From positions 5,480,445-5,544,444 of the forward strand of contig RPFO01000156.1 of NCBI GenBank assembly GCA_009746045.1: a DNA stretch of 64,000 nucleotides, in the 5' to 3' direction. Source of the stretch: Mesostigma viride. Taxonomy: Eukaryota; Streptophyta; Mesostigmatophyceae; Mesostigmatales; Mesostigmataceae. Both the position numbers and the translations under genes were made by a program. The notes below the pieces were generated by a model that had not been told where the DNA came from, searched no databases, and saw only the letters and a program-made list of their open reading frames with translations. Shown here piece by piece: positions 10,709 to 21,969 of this stretch; within the stretch, counting starts at the first letter, position 1; every line of letters starts with the position of its first letter.

Positions 10709-12634
10709 GAGTACAGTCATTACCCCGTTAAGTTGTGATCGATCGCCTAAAATTCGGCGTCACAACTTAACGCGGCAAAGCAACTTAACGGCAGAATTAG
10801 GCTAGCAGCCCAGGTGCACCCCCTGCCCAGGTGCTCCAAAGCTCTCGCCTCAAGCCCGATCCAGCTGCATGAGCATGATCAAAGCCACCCAAAGTCCATT
10901 TTCCTATTTTTCCATACCAGAGCAGCACTACCAGAGGTATGCGCTTTTCATGATTTTTGTGACTGAGAAAGGCGGCGGGCCGGCTCATGCCGCAACTGTA
11001 CGCCGGCGGTATGCGGTACTATGTCAGTGCCCGACGGAGCCCCGGCCCGCCGGGTGCCCGGAGCCAGCCAGCCGCCACACAGTGCGTGAGTGCTTGTCAT
11101 CACAGAATTACTGATACCACAAATGTGCCGTCAAGTGCGCCCTGCATGCTACTGACTCAGGACAGTGATGTGTACCGCACTCCGCAGGCTGCAAATCAGT
11201 AATAATTGGAATCGCAAGGTTGCCGCATTAATGTTCGCGCAGGTTCGCGCTTTTCAGGCTGGGACGTCCGTCTGCGCGCCATGGCAGCCGCTTGCGAATC
11301 GTTTTGCCGGCCGCCTAAACCCACATGATAGCGGGTCGGGAGTCCGGACTTGGCAAAAAGTCAGTGGCCTCCTGCGCCATGCCCGCGCGGCCAAAAATGT
11401 GATAGCGCTAATGTGGAATGTGGTTGCGCGGTCCATGCGGACCATACGTTAAACAACCATTGCCACACCCCGCTCACTTAAGGCAGTAGAGAAAGCGGTG
11501 CTCAATTGTTTCCGAGGGGAAGGTGCACAGGCATGATGTCCAATCGTGGTGAAACCGACTGTTGAGGGTCGCGTTTACCCCAATTGCTCGGTGCAGTAAA
11601 AGATGTTGAATGTCGGTCGCTCTGCGGTCCACCAAGGGGTGATCGACCGCCATGGTGATCAGTTTAATCCAACTGTAACCAGGCCATTGAAAGGGCTCCC
11701 CATCGGGGGCGGCCAGGGTGGAGCTTATGGTTCTCGTGCAGTAAAATGTCATAACCCCATTCTGCCGTGTACTCGTAAAGACATTTGCTGATTCTAGACA
11801 TCCCCTTGTTCAGGATCCAGCCAAATTCCAGGGGTTCCAATGGTAAAGTATCCAACCTAGTATTGCCTACGTGTAACCAAGTGATGGCCTCCGCCGGGGT
11901 CGTGGGGTCCGGCTCGAACATGCAGGACCTTGATATTAACCACGGGACCATCCGGTTATGGTGAAATTGGTGGGCTGGAAGATATACACATAATGTCGCC
12001 AGCTGATTGAGGCAACCATTGTGGCCGGGAAGGATGTCGGCCACTTGGACTTGAATTCCCGCCGGAGGTAACACTCCCCGGACCAGACCTTTGCATGTGG
12101 GTGTGATCCCGTCTGGGTAAAAACTGATCCAATCACCTGGTTGGAGGGCCTCATTGCGTGGGGCCATCATCAGAGCATGCCAGGTAGATGGGATGGCATG
12201 GATGAGGGTGTTCCAAGCGTGTAGTGAGCGACTATGGCATGTTTTGCACCCACCAAGCATTAACTTCAGTATATGCGAGCGGTAACCGGTATCAGTCTGT
12301 CCCCTTGCCAGGCGTAGAGATCAAGCACTCTCACAATCGGGGGTGATGCGCACACTGAGGAATCGAGCATAAGGGTTGTGCCCATGTAACGTGCCCGGCA
12401 AGGGCTTGCGCGCATTGTCTGCAATCAAATCATTGAAATAAAGGATCTGTCGTGCAACCTCCTCACGAGTGGTGGGAAAAACTTAATGAATGGCGTGAAC
12501 CAAACTTAATTAAGGCGTGAATGACTCTACTAAATTCTACTAATTTGAGCAAAAGATACCCAAACATACTATTTTGAACTACTTTGAACTCAGAATGCCA
12601 AAATCCTAGTCAACCCCAACTTAAGGCGTGAATG
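10709..12634. mobile_element. Possible old Tc1/mariner-type element or pair of ends
   Basis: Left end at 10709: TACAGTCATTACCCCGTTAA. Right end near 12634, read in reverse: TACAGTCATTCACGCCTTAA. These resemble Tc1/mariner ends (TA followed by CAGT). Between them lies a LINE relic on the minus strand, so either the LINE inserted into the element or the two ends belong to separate small palindromic elements. No transposase was seen. Confidence 0.35.
11400..12260 (-). pseudogene. LINE ORF2 C-terminal relic with zinc-finger-like end
   Basis: Two overlapping minus-strand frames (12260-11664 and 11752-11474) read as one protein with a frameshift near 11700. The end holds DWTSCLCTFPSETIEHRFLYC, matching the C-x-C...ET-x-H...C pattern seen downstream of LINE reverse transcriptases (zf-RVT type). 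The first part (PGDWISFYPDGITPTCKGLVRG) resembles the linker region of such ORF2 proteins. No reverse transcriptase core motifs are visible nearby. It is clearly degraded. Confidence 0.55.
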
Positions 12635-12702
12635 ACTGTATGGGCTAGCTTGCCTCGGCATCGGAAATTGTACAGCCGTTGGCCGTAGTTCATACGTTCA
12701 TA

Positions 12703-13074
12703 CAGGCATTACTTACCGCGTGAAGTTGCGATTTCTAAGAGAGGTTGCGTTACCGCATTAAGTTGCGACGCCGAAATTTTGGCGGCGACCGCAACTTAAG
12801 CCTGGGTGCCATCGCAACTTAACGCCATAATGACTCAATTTATAGGTGTCCGGCCAATTTGGCCATTTTTGGCCGCGCAGGAGGCCTTGTTTGGCCAAGT
12901 CTGGACCCGCAACAGTGTGTGATTGGGGCGTTTAGTAGGCGGCAAAATATCTCAAAATATCCCCAAGCTCCACGGGCGCGCAGACTAATCGGTCACCGCG
13001 TTAAGTTGCTATACCGAGTTAAGTTGCGACGCCGAATTTTAGGCGTCTATCGCAACTTGACGCGGTAATGCCTG
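12703..13074. mobile_element. Tc1-like MITE flanked by TA
   Basis: Flanked by TA on both sides (12701-12702, 13075-13076). Terminal inverted repeats start CAGGCATTAC and then share CGCGT(G/C)AAGTTGCGA, with a 4-base difference in spacing. Inside are further palindromes built from TTAAGTTGCGACGCCG and its complement (12740-12832, 12996-13070). A sister hairpin lies at 10715-10799. There is no coding capacity, as expected for a miniature element. Confidence 0.55.
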
Positions 13075-13436
13075 TACAGGATCCTGGCAATGCGCAGATT
13101 CTCCCCGAGAACCGCTGTATCTACACCGAAGCACAAAAAGCAGTCATGCCCCGGATACCTCCTGATGGAAAAATGCTCCGGGTACTCGTCCCCCTTGTCT
13201 AGTTATCCCGCCAGCGACGTGATAGCCATAGCGATGGCCGCCCCTGATACTAGAATGCCGGCATCTGTCCGGGAATGCGCGTAGCGTGCTAACCATGGCG
13301 ATGTTATTATGCAGCGAGATCGATGCAATGTTGGTAGATTGTCGCGTCGGCCCTGGTGAGTCGGGGACGCCAGACATGCGGTCAGATCTCGATAGTGACT
13401 GGTAATCCCTCGCGCTGTCTGGTGGGGGCAAGGAGA

Positions 13437-16400
13437 ATGGCTCCACCTAAGGATGATGGCACGCCGAAAGAAGAAGAATCCGGGTCCAAGTCCGGCATTC
13501 TGTCGAGGATTCCTCGAAAATCTAGATCATTTCAAGGAAAGCCGGAAGACAATCCGGACGATATGCCTCGCTCCCCTTCCCATGGCGCTGCGGCGGATCG
13601 AAATGACGACTCGGAATGGCTGGCCGAGATGGTTCGTGGCGCTCGAAATGCGGCCAGGTCAATACAGTTGTTCAAAGCGAGTTTTGAGCGCATCACCCGC
13701 GAGCTCCGGCTGGTGCCGGACCTGTTGGTCGACATCCGGGCGCACCTGGCCGAGAAGCACGGCAAAGGACGCGAGGGGCGCGAGGGCCGCGAGGGCCGTG
13801 ATTCGGAGCGCGGGCGCAAGCTCTCCCGCTCCCGTAGCAACTCCCGTTCCAAGGACGGCCGCAGTCGCAGCGCGTCCCGCGAGTCCCAGAAGCCATCCTT
13901 CATCCGCAAGATGTTCGGCCTGGGCCCCTCCCGCAACGTGGACGTCGGGCTGGGCGACGAGGTGCAGCCGGACGGGGAGGACCACGAGGCGGACCTGTCC
14001 ACGCTGCTGTTCGAGATCGAGGACTGCCTGGTCAGCATGCGCACGTTCACCCTCTCGGTCAGCGAGCTGTCCCCCTTGCGGCTGCTCTTTCGCGGCCGCG
14101 GGCTGCTCGAGGATCTCGAGCAGGAGGCGATCCGCATCCGCACCAAGATCGAGCGGTTGTGGACGCTGCGCGCCCAGAAGGCGTTTGACCTCTCCGAGAC
14201 GCAGCTCGAGCTGCTCCGCCTGCTCTCGACTAAGGGTTTTCGGATCGACCCGTCCAGGGACCCAGAGGACCTCGCACTCCTTACCCAGGTGGCCGAGTGC
14301 CCGCCCAACTCGTCCGCGCGCGCCAAGGAGGTGCTCCGCCTGGCGATCGAGCACTTCCGGGTCGACCGGGAGGCGCTCATGGCCGAGGTCGCGAGCATCC
14401 AGCACGAGTTTGAGGAGCTGATGGCCCAGCATCAGCCCCGTGAGGGCTCGGCGCGCATGAAGCAGATGCGAGCATTAAGGAAAGCCCTCCATTTCCTCGC
14501 ACTCGCCGGCGTGATCGAGCTGGACGAGGCCGCCGCCGCCGCCGCTGCCGCCGCCCACGGGGGCCACTCTGGCGGCTCCTCGGGTCGTTCGGCGGACGAC
14601 AGCGGGCGGCAGGGGATGCAGCGAAATGGGAGTCTCTCGTCGAGCGGCGGCGATTTTAGTGGCGCCATGGGGCGCGGCAGCTCAGGCGAGTCCCCCCAGC
14701 AGAGCCCCAGCAGAGCCCACGGGCTGTCCGGTGGCGGGGGCAGCACCAAGGGGAACCTGCGGCGCAACGATTCGACGCCGTCGAGCGGCACCCACACAGG
14801 CTCCTCCGTCATGATGGAGGAGCGGGAGGAGTTCCCCGGCCTGGGCCTGCTCCCGAGCATGTGGGCTGAGATGTGGTCGCGCAAGTCGGGCCAGGTAGAC
14901 GAGTCCATCCTCTCCGCGGTCCAGCTCATGCGCAGCACGAACAGCCACGAGTTCCGCTACGGCGTCACGCGCATGCTGGACGCTTGCAAGAAGGAGATGG
15001 ACGAGGGGCGGGGCGTCGACACGGTCGTCTCGTACATCGCGTGCGGTGGGATGCACGCGCTCGCCAATGCGCTCCAGGACCATGCGGACACGCTCGTCCT
15101 GCGCACGGTCGTGGAGGGCATCCACACGATGATGCAGTGGGGGGTCAAGGTGGACCGGAACACGCCCGCCGTGCTGGCGAACTTCCTCGCGCTGCGGGAC
15201 GGCATCCGGCCCCTCGTCGCGCTGCTCCGTGACGGCGACAGCACGGGGACCCGCATCGCCGCGGCCCGCCTCCTGGGCGCCCTGGCCCATGTCCATCGCG
15301 TCGTCCGGGCGACCGTCCGGTCCACCGTGGGCCTCGTCCCTGGGCTCATCGCCCTTGGGCTCATGGACGGGAAGGGGCTCGCGGAGGCGATCGCAACGCT
15401 GGGGACACTGAGCGGGGAGATGGCGGGGAATGTCGGGCCGGGTGGCCCCGGTACAAGCCGTTCGTCGACAAGCAGTCAGCCCGGGATCGTCGGGCTGGTC
15501 CCTGCCTTGATCGGCTTCCTCAAGGTGGCCGAGACGGCCCACTCGCGTGTCGAGACGATGGAGGAGATCAACCGGCTCCTGGACCGCGGGTTCGGCGCAG
15601 TGGCGGCGGCGATCAGCCAGGTTGGCGGCGTCCAGGTACTTATGTCGATATTCCGCGAGCAGCTGCTGGCGCCTGTCACGTCGACGGGCCGCGCGGCGGT
15701 CCTGGAGGCGATCGTGGAGGTGATCACGCGCATGGTCGAGCTGGACCAGCGCACCAAGACCAAGATCAGCGCGAGCGTGGAGCATGGCGGCTGGGTGTCC
15801 AACCTGCTAGAGCTCATGCTGGAGCCCGACCTGAGCATGCGCTGCATGGCCGCCGTGTCGTCGCTGCTCGCCGTGCTCGCGCACAAGAACGAGTCAGTCA
15901 AGCAGTGCATCCTGTTCGGCGCGGGCGGCGGCTTGGGCGGCGGCGGCGGCGGCCTCGGGAAGGACTTGTTCATGGAGACGGTCAAGGAGGGGGTGGAGGG
16001 CCCGATCCGGCCGGGCCTCATGAAGTGTCTCGTGGATCTAATCGGGAAGGCCCACCTGTCGGGCAACGTGGGCACGCGCATCGGCACAAACGCGATCCGG
16101 CTGATCCGGAACCTGTCGCTCTCCGAGGCTGGCATGCGGAGGGAGAAGATGGTCGCAGCGTTCTCGGCCGCCGGCTGCGTCGAGGCGCTCATCCTGGTGC
16201 TCACAGACGGCAATGGCAGCGTGGTCCCTGGGGAACTCAAGGGCCTCGCGGCGGTCGCGCTGGAGACATTCATGCGGAACCCGGGGGACGTGGAGGCGTG
16301 CGTGGCAGTGGGCGGAATCCCCGCGTGCATGAGCGTTATCATCCAGGCAGTCCAGCGGTCGACGGAGGGGCGGGGTGAGGTCATCCCCTCGCAGGGGCTC

Positions 16401-16694
16401 CGGTACGCGCTCCACTGCCTGCGCATGATGGTGCGGGGCAAGGCGGCGGTGGTGGACCTGCACAAGGGGGGCGCGGTCGGCACGTTGCTGATGTTGGAGC
16501 GGGTGCTGGAGGAGCGGGTGGTCGTCGAGAAGATGGAGCAGCAGGACCTGGGGGAGGGCGAGGGCGGCGGCGGCGGGGGTGCGATCCTGCACAGCGGCGA
16601 GGCGCTCTCGCAGCTAGAGAAGCTGCTCGAGTTCATGGAGGAGGCGGATGACAAGACGAAGAAGGCGATCAAGAAGGCACGCAAGGGGAAGTGA
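13437..16694 (+). CDS. Armadillo-repeat protein with plant U-box-type N-terminal region
   Basis: Intronless ORF of 1085 aa from ATG at 13437 (context GAGAATGG). No other in-frame ATG lies upstream in the ORF. Residues about 60-115 and 190-355 are amphipathic helices resembling the UND domain in front of plant U-box ligases. Between them (about 111-151) is an Arg/Ser-rich stretch (SRSRSNSRSKDGRSRSASRE). An Ala run (about 364-372) and a Gly/Ser linker follow. From about 470 to 1020 repeated Leu/Ala-rich helix pairs (GGMHALANALQD, LRDGIRPLVALLRDGD) look like armadillo repeats. The C-terminus is Lys-rich. I see no U-box, so ubiquitin-ligase activity is not supported; a scaffold or adaptor role is a guess. 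The coding sequence is very GC-rich compared with its surroundings. Confidence 0.85.
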   Translation: MAPPKDDGTPKEEESGSKSGILSRIPRKSRSFQGKPEDNPDDMPRSPSHGAAADRNDDSEWLAEMVRGARNAARSIQLFKASFERITRELRLVPDLLVDIRAHLAEKHGKGREGREGREGRDSERGRKLSRSRSNSRSKDGRSRSASRESQKPSFIRKMFGLGPSRNVDVGLGDEVQPDGEDHEADLSTLLFEIEDCLVSMRTFTLSVSELSPLRLLFRGRGLLEDLEQEAIRIRTKIERLWTLRAQKAFDLSETQLELLRLLSTKGFRIDPSRDPEDLALLTQVAECPPNSSARAKEVLRLAIEHFRVDREALMAEVASIQHEFEELMAQHQPREGSARMKQMRALRKALHFLALAGVIELDEAAAAAAAAAHGGHSGGSSGRSADDSGRQGMQRNGSLSSSGGDFSGAMGRGSSGESPQQSPSRAHGLSGGGGSTKGNLRRNDSTPSSGTHTGSSVMMEEREEFPGLGLLPSMWAEMWSRKSGQVDESILSAVQLMRSTNSHEFRYGVTRMLDACKKEMDEGRGVDTVVSYIACGGMHALANALQDHADTLVLRTVVEGIHTMMQWGVKVDRNTPAVLANFLALRDGIRPLVALLRDGDSTGTRIAAARLLGALAHVHRVVRATVRSTVGLVPGLIALGLMDGKGLAEAIATLGTLSGEMAGNVGPGGPGTSRSSTSSQPGIVGLVPALIGFLKVAETAHSRVETMEEINRLLDRGFGAVAAAISQVGGVQVLMSIFREQLLAPVTSTGRAAVLEAIVEVITRMVELDQRTKTKISASVEHGGWVSNLLELMLEPDLSMRCMAAVSSLLAVLAHKNESVKQCILFGAGGGLGGGGGGLGKDLFMETVKEGVEGPIRPGLMKCLVDLIGKAHLSGNVGTRIGTNAIRLIRNLSLSEAGMRREKMVAAFSAAGCVEALILVLTDGNGSVVPGELKGLAAVALETFMRNPGDVEACVAVGGIPACMSVIIQAVQRSTEGRGEVIPSQGLRYALHCLRMMVRGKAAVVDLHKGGAVGTLLMLERVLEERVVVEKMEQQDLGEGEGGGGGGAILHSGEALSQLEKLLEFMEEADDKTKKAIKKARKGK

Positions 16695-16696
16695 GG

Positions 16697-16860
16697 AGGG
16701 GGGGAAGGCAGGGGGAAGTGAGGAGGGGAGGAGGCAGGGGGAAGTGAGGAGGGGAGGAGGCAAGCAGCGCCAGGCGGCGCGTGAGGGCTGGCAGGAAAAG
16801 GGGGCGAAAGACAGGAGGGAATGAGGGGGAGGAGGCAAGGCAAGCAAGGCCAGCGGAAGT
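16697..16860. repeat. Purine-rich repeats after the armadillo gene
   Basis: GGGGGAAGTGAGGAGGGGAGGAGGCA is repeated two to three times directly after the stop codon, followed by further G/A-rich sequence. Confidence 0.7.
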
Positions 16861-18640
16861 CAGGAGGATGTGACATGGGGGAATGGAGCAAGGAGGAAAG
16901 GGGGACGAGGGTGGAACAAGGCGGAAGCAGGCGGGCTTCACCTGCTGGAACGTGGGGGTAGGCTGGGGGGTTGCGGCTTGCGATTTGAGGTGGAGGCTGT
17001 CGCAGCTTGCTGCAGTGCGCGCGGGGGCACTTGCACGGCCAGGGGCGAGCGTGCGTTGGGCAATGCTCCTGCCTGGCGGGCAGGGTGGGGTCGGGGGGGG
17101 AGGCGCGCGCGGGAGCTGATAGGGATGACTTATCCTTCTGCCAGGAATACTCATCCTTGGGATGGATCTACAAGGCTGCCTTGGAGCTGGAAAGGCGGCG
17201 CAGTTCGTGCCAGTGGGAAGGTCTTCCATGGACCAGCTGGTGTAGTGGGTCGGGCCGGATCCTCTGGAGGGGAAAGCCAGCGCCGCCCAGATGGTGCCCT
17301 GCGGGGTGGGGTGGGGTGGGGGCCCTGGCCGGACTAACCTATCGATGGATTCTTTAGGTACATCGAATCATAAGTCATCTGCTCCTCTGTTTGGGGGGCC
17401 AATGATAGACGCCCTTGGAGGTTGCGGCATCCAGTGGTAATGGTCAAAAGAGCTGTTCGCTAAGATCTGTTGGCGTGCTGCCAAGGGTTTTCTTGGTGGG
17501 GGATCGAGCACTCTTAGGCGCGGGAGGGGTGGTGTTCCCTGGAATGCCATTTTTGGTGGCTGTGGGGATAGAGGGGTTTTTCTTCCATGTTTATGGCGCT
17601 GCTTGCGGTAAAAGCACGTCCTCGCTAGCGGCTTACATATAGAAAAGCTGCCGGCCCTTGGTCATGAACTGGTCACGAAGGGATCGGCTCCTGTCACGTT
17701 CAGCAAGAGATGCAGAGGAGTTGTAACCGTACTAGCTACAGGTCACTGGTCTCGTTGAATGTCAATGGTGACAACCAGCGCAGGCCTGAAGTTGGGAAGG
17801 TCTATGGAGAATAGAGTTGGTTCTCGATGAGGTCAACATGACCCGGCCGCGCATGCCTGAAATAGAAGCATGCAAGCAGCGTGCAGGAACTAGGAGATGG
17901 CCCGTGAGCTTACCGACAGAGCTTTCCGCAACACTGTTACCGCCGAAACTGTGTGCCCTTCTTTTTCCCGAGAGGATGCTTAGCTTTCCCAAGAGCGGTT
18001 TCTTAAAAGGGCGTTAGCTTTAATGGCCTGATGGGGCAGCCGCCGTGCGCTTGCCCGTTATTGACCGTCGTATGGCCGCCTATCACAGCCGGCTGATCGT
18101 TGATCAACAGTGCGGATGAGGGTTTTATTGTCCGAGCTTTGGTATTTTCTGCAGAGATGCTGTGTTATGGACTGCCTTTTGCCGGAGTGTACAGAGGCAC
18201 GCTGGTTTTGGATGGTTGCGCCAGGGGTGTGCGTCGTCAGCTGCTGTGGATCAGCCCACCTGGTGTTAGGAGTGCAATTACCCCCCCCCCCCCCCCCCGT
18301 TTTCTCCCTTATGGTTTGCGGCTGATGGCCATGGCAGATGGGATGCAGTTACGAACCGTTTGGCCCACAAGAATACGTTTTTTCTTCAGACGTGTGGGAT
18401 TTTACACTCTAGTTATTTTTAGTATGGGGTGGTGGCGATCCTCGGGACAGCTGCTAGAATGCCTCTTGTGTATTTGTGTCTAGATGGAGGTGTTACTACA
18501 CTGGACCTGTGGTCTGAGTGACCAGCAAGCATTTTAAAAATGGGTGGGTGGTTTGTCAGCGGTTGGCTGACAGCCGTGACAGCCCACCCCGCGCCTTTTG
18601 GGCTGAGAATGCATGACATCTGGCGGACATTTTGTTGGGA
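16861..18640. other. Intergenic stretch, no gene seen
   Basis: Open frames here are short, differ on each strand and show no family features. A poly-C run lies at 18281-18298. Part of this may be 3' untranslated sequence of the armadillo gene. Confidence 0.4.
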
Positions 18641-18737
18641 TCCTACCTAACTAATATTTATGTAATGATACGAATCAGTGAACCAATGGTCCCAAGGCTC
18701 ATGTACTAATTAATTAATACACGTCTAACTGGTACTA

Positions 18738-18800
18738 AAAGCCATATGCCCCTCCGGCACTGAACGCAAATGGTCTTCACCTTTGCGGCGTGCCAAATCA
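18738..18800 (+). repeat. SINE fragment
   Basis: AAAAGCCATATGCCCCT followed by CGGCACTGAACGCAAATGGT and the TTTGCGGCGTGCCAAATCAG block, identical to part of the SINE at 18988-19275 but joined in a different order. Confidence 0.6.
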
Positions 18801-18987
18801 GAATATACGCTTGGCTGATCTCGATAGTACCGGCTACGCCCCCTTCTAATAAAGAAGGTTCCAGCCGTGTTCAGCCCGTCTCATGTTGCGAGACTGAACA
18901 AGTCTCGCGTGCAGACACGTGTGTAGTACTCCGACACACACAGATCTCGAATGATTTATCTAGTACCAAATCCGAAAGGCTTGCATC

Positions 18988-19275
18988 ACTCCCCGGAAAG
19001 GAGAACTTTTGCGGATGACTGTAGGTGTAAGTTGGCGATGCCCTAGGATCCGGAGACGTCCGTCCTATAGTCAGCGAAAGTTTGTGCGAGAGGTCCCCAG
19101 TTCGATTCCGGTCGGATTCGTTTGCAGATCGCGTTTTCCGCGTTTTCCGCGGACCGGCACTGAACGCAAATGGTCTTCACCTTTGCGGCGTGCCAAATCA
19201 GAATATGCCCCTTCTCAGGGATATGTGCTACATGTACTCCCAACGGAGTTATGTTCCTGATTAATTAATTAATTA
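18988..19275 (+). mobile_element. SINE with tRNA-like head and LINE tail
   Basis: Begins near CACTCCCCGGAAAGGAGAAC. It contains an A-box-like TAGGTGTAAGTTGG (19023) and a perfect B box GTTCGATTCC (19100-19109) inside a shortened tRNA-like stretch (TCCGTCC...GGTCGGA, about 58 nt; the anticodon arm seems lost). The body (GCACTGAACGCAAATGG...) is followed by the LINE-shared ATGCCCCTTCTCAGGGATAT block, the hairpin ACTCC-CAAC-GGAGT (19236-19249) and an (AATT)n tail. The tail suggests mobilisation by the LINE family here. A second copy without the tail lies at 42108-42335. Confidence 0.8.
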
Positions 19276-19521
19276 ACTGGTTTTGGTGGTAACATTCAGG
19301 TCTGGTTATTTTGAGCAAGTAGCGAGATCATGGGCTGCCGGAGAAATATTAAACCCGATGAGTGATGGATGCACGAGCCACGAGCCACAAGGTAGCCATG
19401 GCTGACGGCGGAGCTCATAACTTTCACGTTTGGGCACCAAATTCGGCTGTGAATATCACAATCGCTTTGTCTTTCTAAGACGCACACGCTGATATAATTT
19501 TCCGAAGCTATTACGCAATAT

Positions 19522-20915
19522 ATGATGAGCAAACGCTCCTCTACGCAACGCAGCCTGGCGGCTGCGCTAAGCCCTGAAAATACGTCTGGAGCTCCGGAGC
19601 TGCAGCTTCGCCCTCAGGTCCGGAAGGCAGCGGTGACACTAGTCGTGCACTGGTGGTCGCCCAGATCCCTCCCGGCCTTAATGCCTCGCTCTCTGCATCG
19701 CCTGAGCCCAAGCGCAGTCGCCCAGGCGAACCTAGCTGGTCTGAGCGCGACTTTGGTCAACGTCGACAGGTTATTTTCCACCTTTGACGCCAACAGACCC
19801 GGCTATTTCGACATGCCATCCATCAAGATACTGGAGCTCGTGTTTTATGGGTCGTACGCCTCCCTCCTTGACCTGTGCCAGCGCCTCCTAGCCCGTCATC
19901 GCCTCCGCAATGGAGCTGACGGCCGGCTTTCCCACCGCGGACCTGACCCGACTCCCCCGGCTGGTCCCGACCACGCCTTCAGCTCGCCGCCCCCTTTACC
20001 ATCCTTCAGCGCTCTGCAGACGACCTCTGGGTCCCCCCCCCCTTGACCGAATCCACCTTCCTCCTCCACCTTCAAGAAGCCATCTCGCATCACGTGACGC
20101 CCCTCGCTGCAGATGTGGTAGCTGTGGGCCGTGCACCCTGGCTGCTGAGCTCCCCGGCCGCCATTTCCACCGCCACCTCCACCCTCCTCGCCTTCCGCCC
20201 CCCCCCCACCCCCACCCGGCACGGCCTCCACCGACGCCATCACCACCCAGCTCCGCGACATCGACAAGCGCCTCCAGGACAATGTGATCGCCATTGAGTG
20301 CCTGCAAAACACCTCAGGCCTATAACCGCCCAGGCGGTGTTCAAAGGACATTGCCGCCAAGCCAGCCCCCGCTGGCCCGGCTGGCGATGCCCCTCCCACC
20401 CAGACCTGGGCGGACATGCCGTCAAGCAACGCACCACCTCCACCACCTCCGCCGTCGCAGCACAGCTCAAGCAGCAGACGCTCGACCTCAGCGAGGAGGC
20501 CGAGCTCGCAAGCGCAGCCTCAACGTCATCGTCATCAGGCAAGAACTTCGACCCAGGGTGGATGGTGTTCGAGAAGCTTGCACAGGCGCTTGATGAGAGA
20601 TATAAATCCTTGGTCGCATGGGCCTCCTTGGTGAGATCAAGCTGGAGGCCCACCGCCTTCCCCGCTCGCGGGGTAAGGCAGGGGCGCCCCCGCTTCATTC
20701 TCATCTTTGAGAACCCAGCGGACAAGATTTCTTTTCTCAGACGCCGCAAGCGGCTCGAGAAGACTCACTTCACCCTGGACGACGACTTGACCCTGGTGCA
20801 GCAACAACGGTGACGGGAGCTATGGCCGACCTACCTCCAGCTCCGGCAGACCAAGGGGGCGGGGCAACCGGTGTACTGGAAGGGGGCGGCCATCTACGTC
20901 GGCCACAAGAGAGGA
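19522..20915 (+). pseudogene. LINE ORF1, frameshifted (copy C)
   Basis: ATG at 19522, with the N-terminal KRSSTQRSLAAAL as in copies A and B. Several frameshifts occur: frame changes are needed near 19600, 19880-20050 and 20300. The last open part (20298-20813) carries the PRFILIF and LDDDLTLVQQQR motifs, then meets a TGA at 20811 where other copies read on through R(R)ELWPTYLQL. The YWKGAAIYVG strand follows to 20915. Confidence 0.75.
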
Positions 20916-21969
20916 TCCTAAACCGGAATGGGCTCTAAAACCTATGGCACGGCTGATCACCGCATGGTCACCGCAACCTTAACCCTATGTCTTCAGGCCC
21001 CCGAGCGCTGCCGCCCACGCCCACGCCCAGTTTGGACCTGCCTACGCCCCCGGCATCCGTGGGCGCCGGGAGAAGTGGTCCCGGCGAGGAGGAGAAGCGC
21101 CGCGACGCAATCAGGTCTGCCGGCTTCGTGGCTGCGCAACCTTTGATGCTCCTGGATGCCGAATGCGGCCTAGCTGGAATCATCTCGATCACGCCACCCT
21201 ACGAACTTTTTATGCGATCCGTGGATCTTGGCTCTCAACTGTTCCCTGAGCAACCCCGCGCCCGGCGCTATACCTGCTCGATGCACGGCCGGTGGTCGCT
21301 GCCTGGCTGGCGCTCAGTAGTGCAGGCCCGCCGCGCCTCGCCGGCGGGGAGGACCTGTACCCATACCATGACTCAGCGGCTTACCCAAGCATTATTTTAC
21401 TGCCGCACAGGTGGAGGAGGTGGATCAAGAGACTTGCCGCCGAGATATCAATCGCCACACGGCCCCCTGACCATGCAGCACAAGGCGGCAAGGCGGTCTC
21501 TCGACCGTCTCACCGGACGCTGGGAAACGCGAAGGGCTGACATCCCGGCGGGCGCACACCCATGCAGTGGGCGCCTTGAGCTTTGGTTCAGCTCCCAGGC
21601 CAAACTATCGGGGGCGATCCTGGACTATAACCCCCCCGCTCGAACCCGCTGCCACTGCACGTACGCCCTGTGGCTAGCCGCGCGGCGGACCTTATTATTG
21701 AGCGCCCCTGCAGGCGCCCAATGCCCATGGCCCGCCAAACGGGCTACCTGGTCCCTCTCCGGCTCCCCGGTGGACGGCCCCCAGGCCCCGGCCCCCATGA
21801 TGAGGGCACCGGCCCCGCGGGAATGGGCTGCTGCCATCCGATCTCCACCCTATGCAACGATGCTGCCACGGGAGTGGACAGTATTTGACAGGACGGTGCA
21901 TGGTTAAGATGCCTGAGCTTGAGCCGGCCTTTCCTCCGGCTGGGTGTTTGCAACCGGATTCTACGAGAT

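Noticed and set aside
14682..15785. 367-codon minus-strand frame
   Set aside because: Shadow of the armadillo gene; composition is the complement of its GC-rich codons.
19050..19115. tRNA gene
   Set aside because: A B box is present, but the stretch is about 14 bases too short, lacks an anticodon arm and is repeated at 42108, so it is a SINE head.
20987..21907. 306-codon open frame on the plus strand
   Set aside because: It lies in the ORF2 part of degraded LINE C, changes frame relative to neighbouring endonuclease remnants and has no domain; GC-rich sequence leaves long chance frames.
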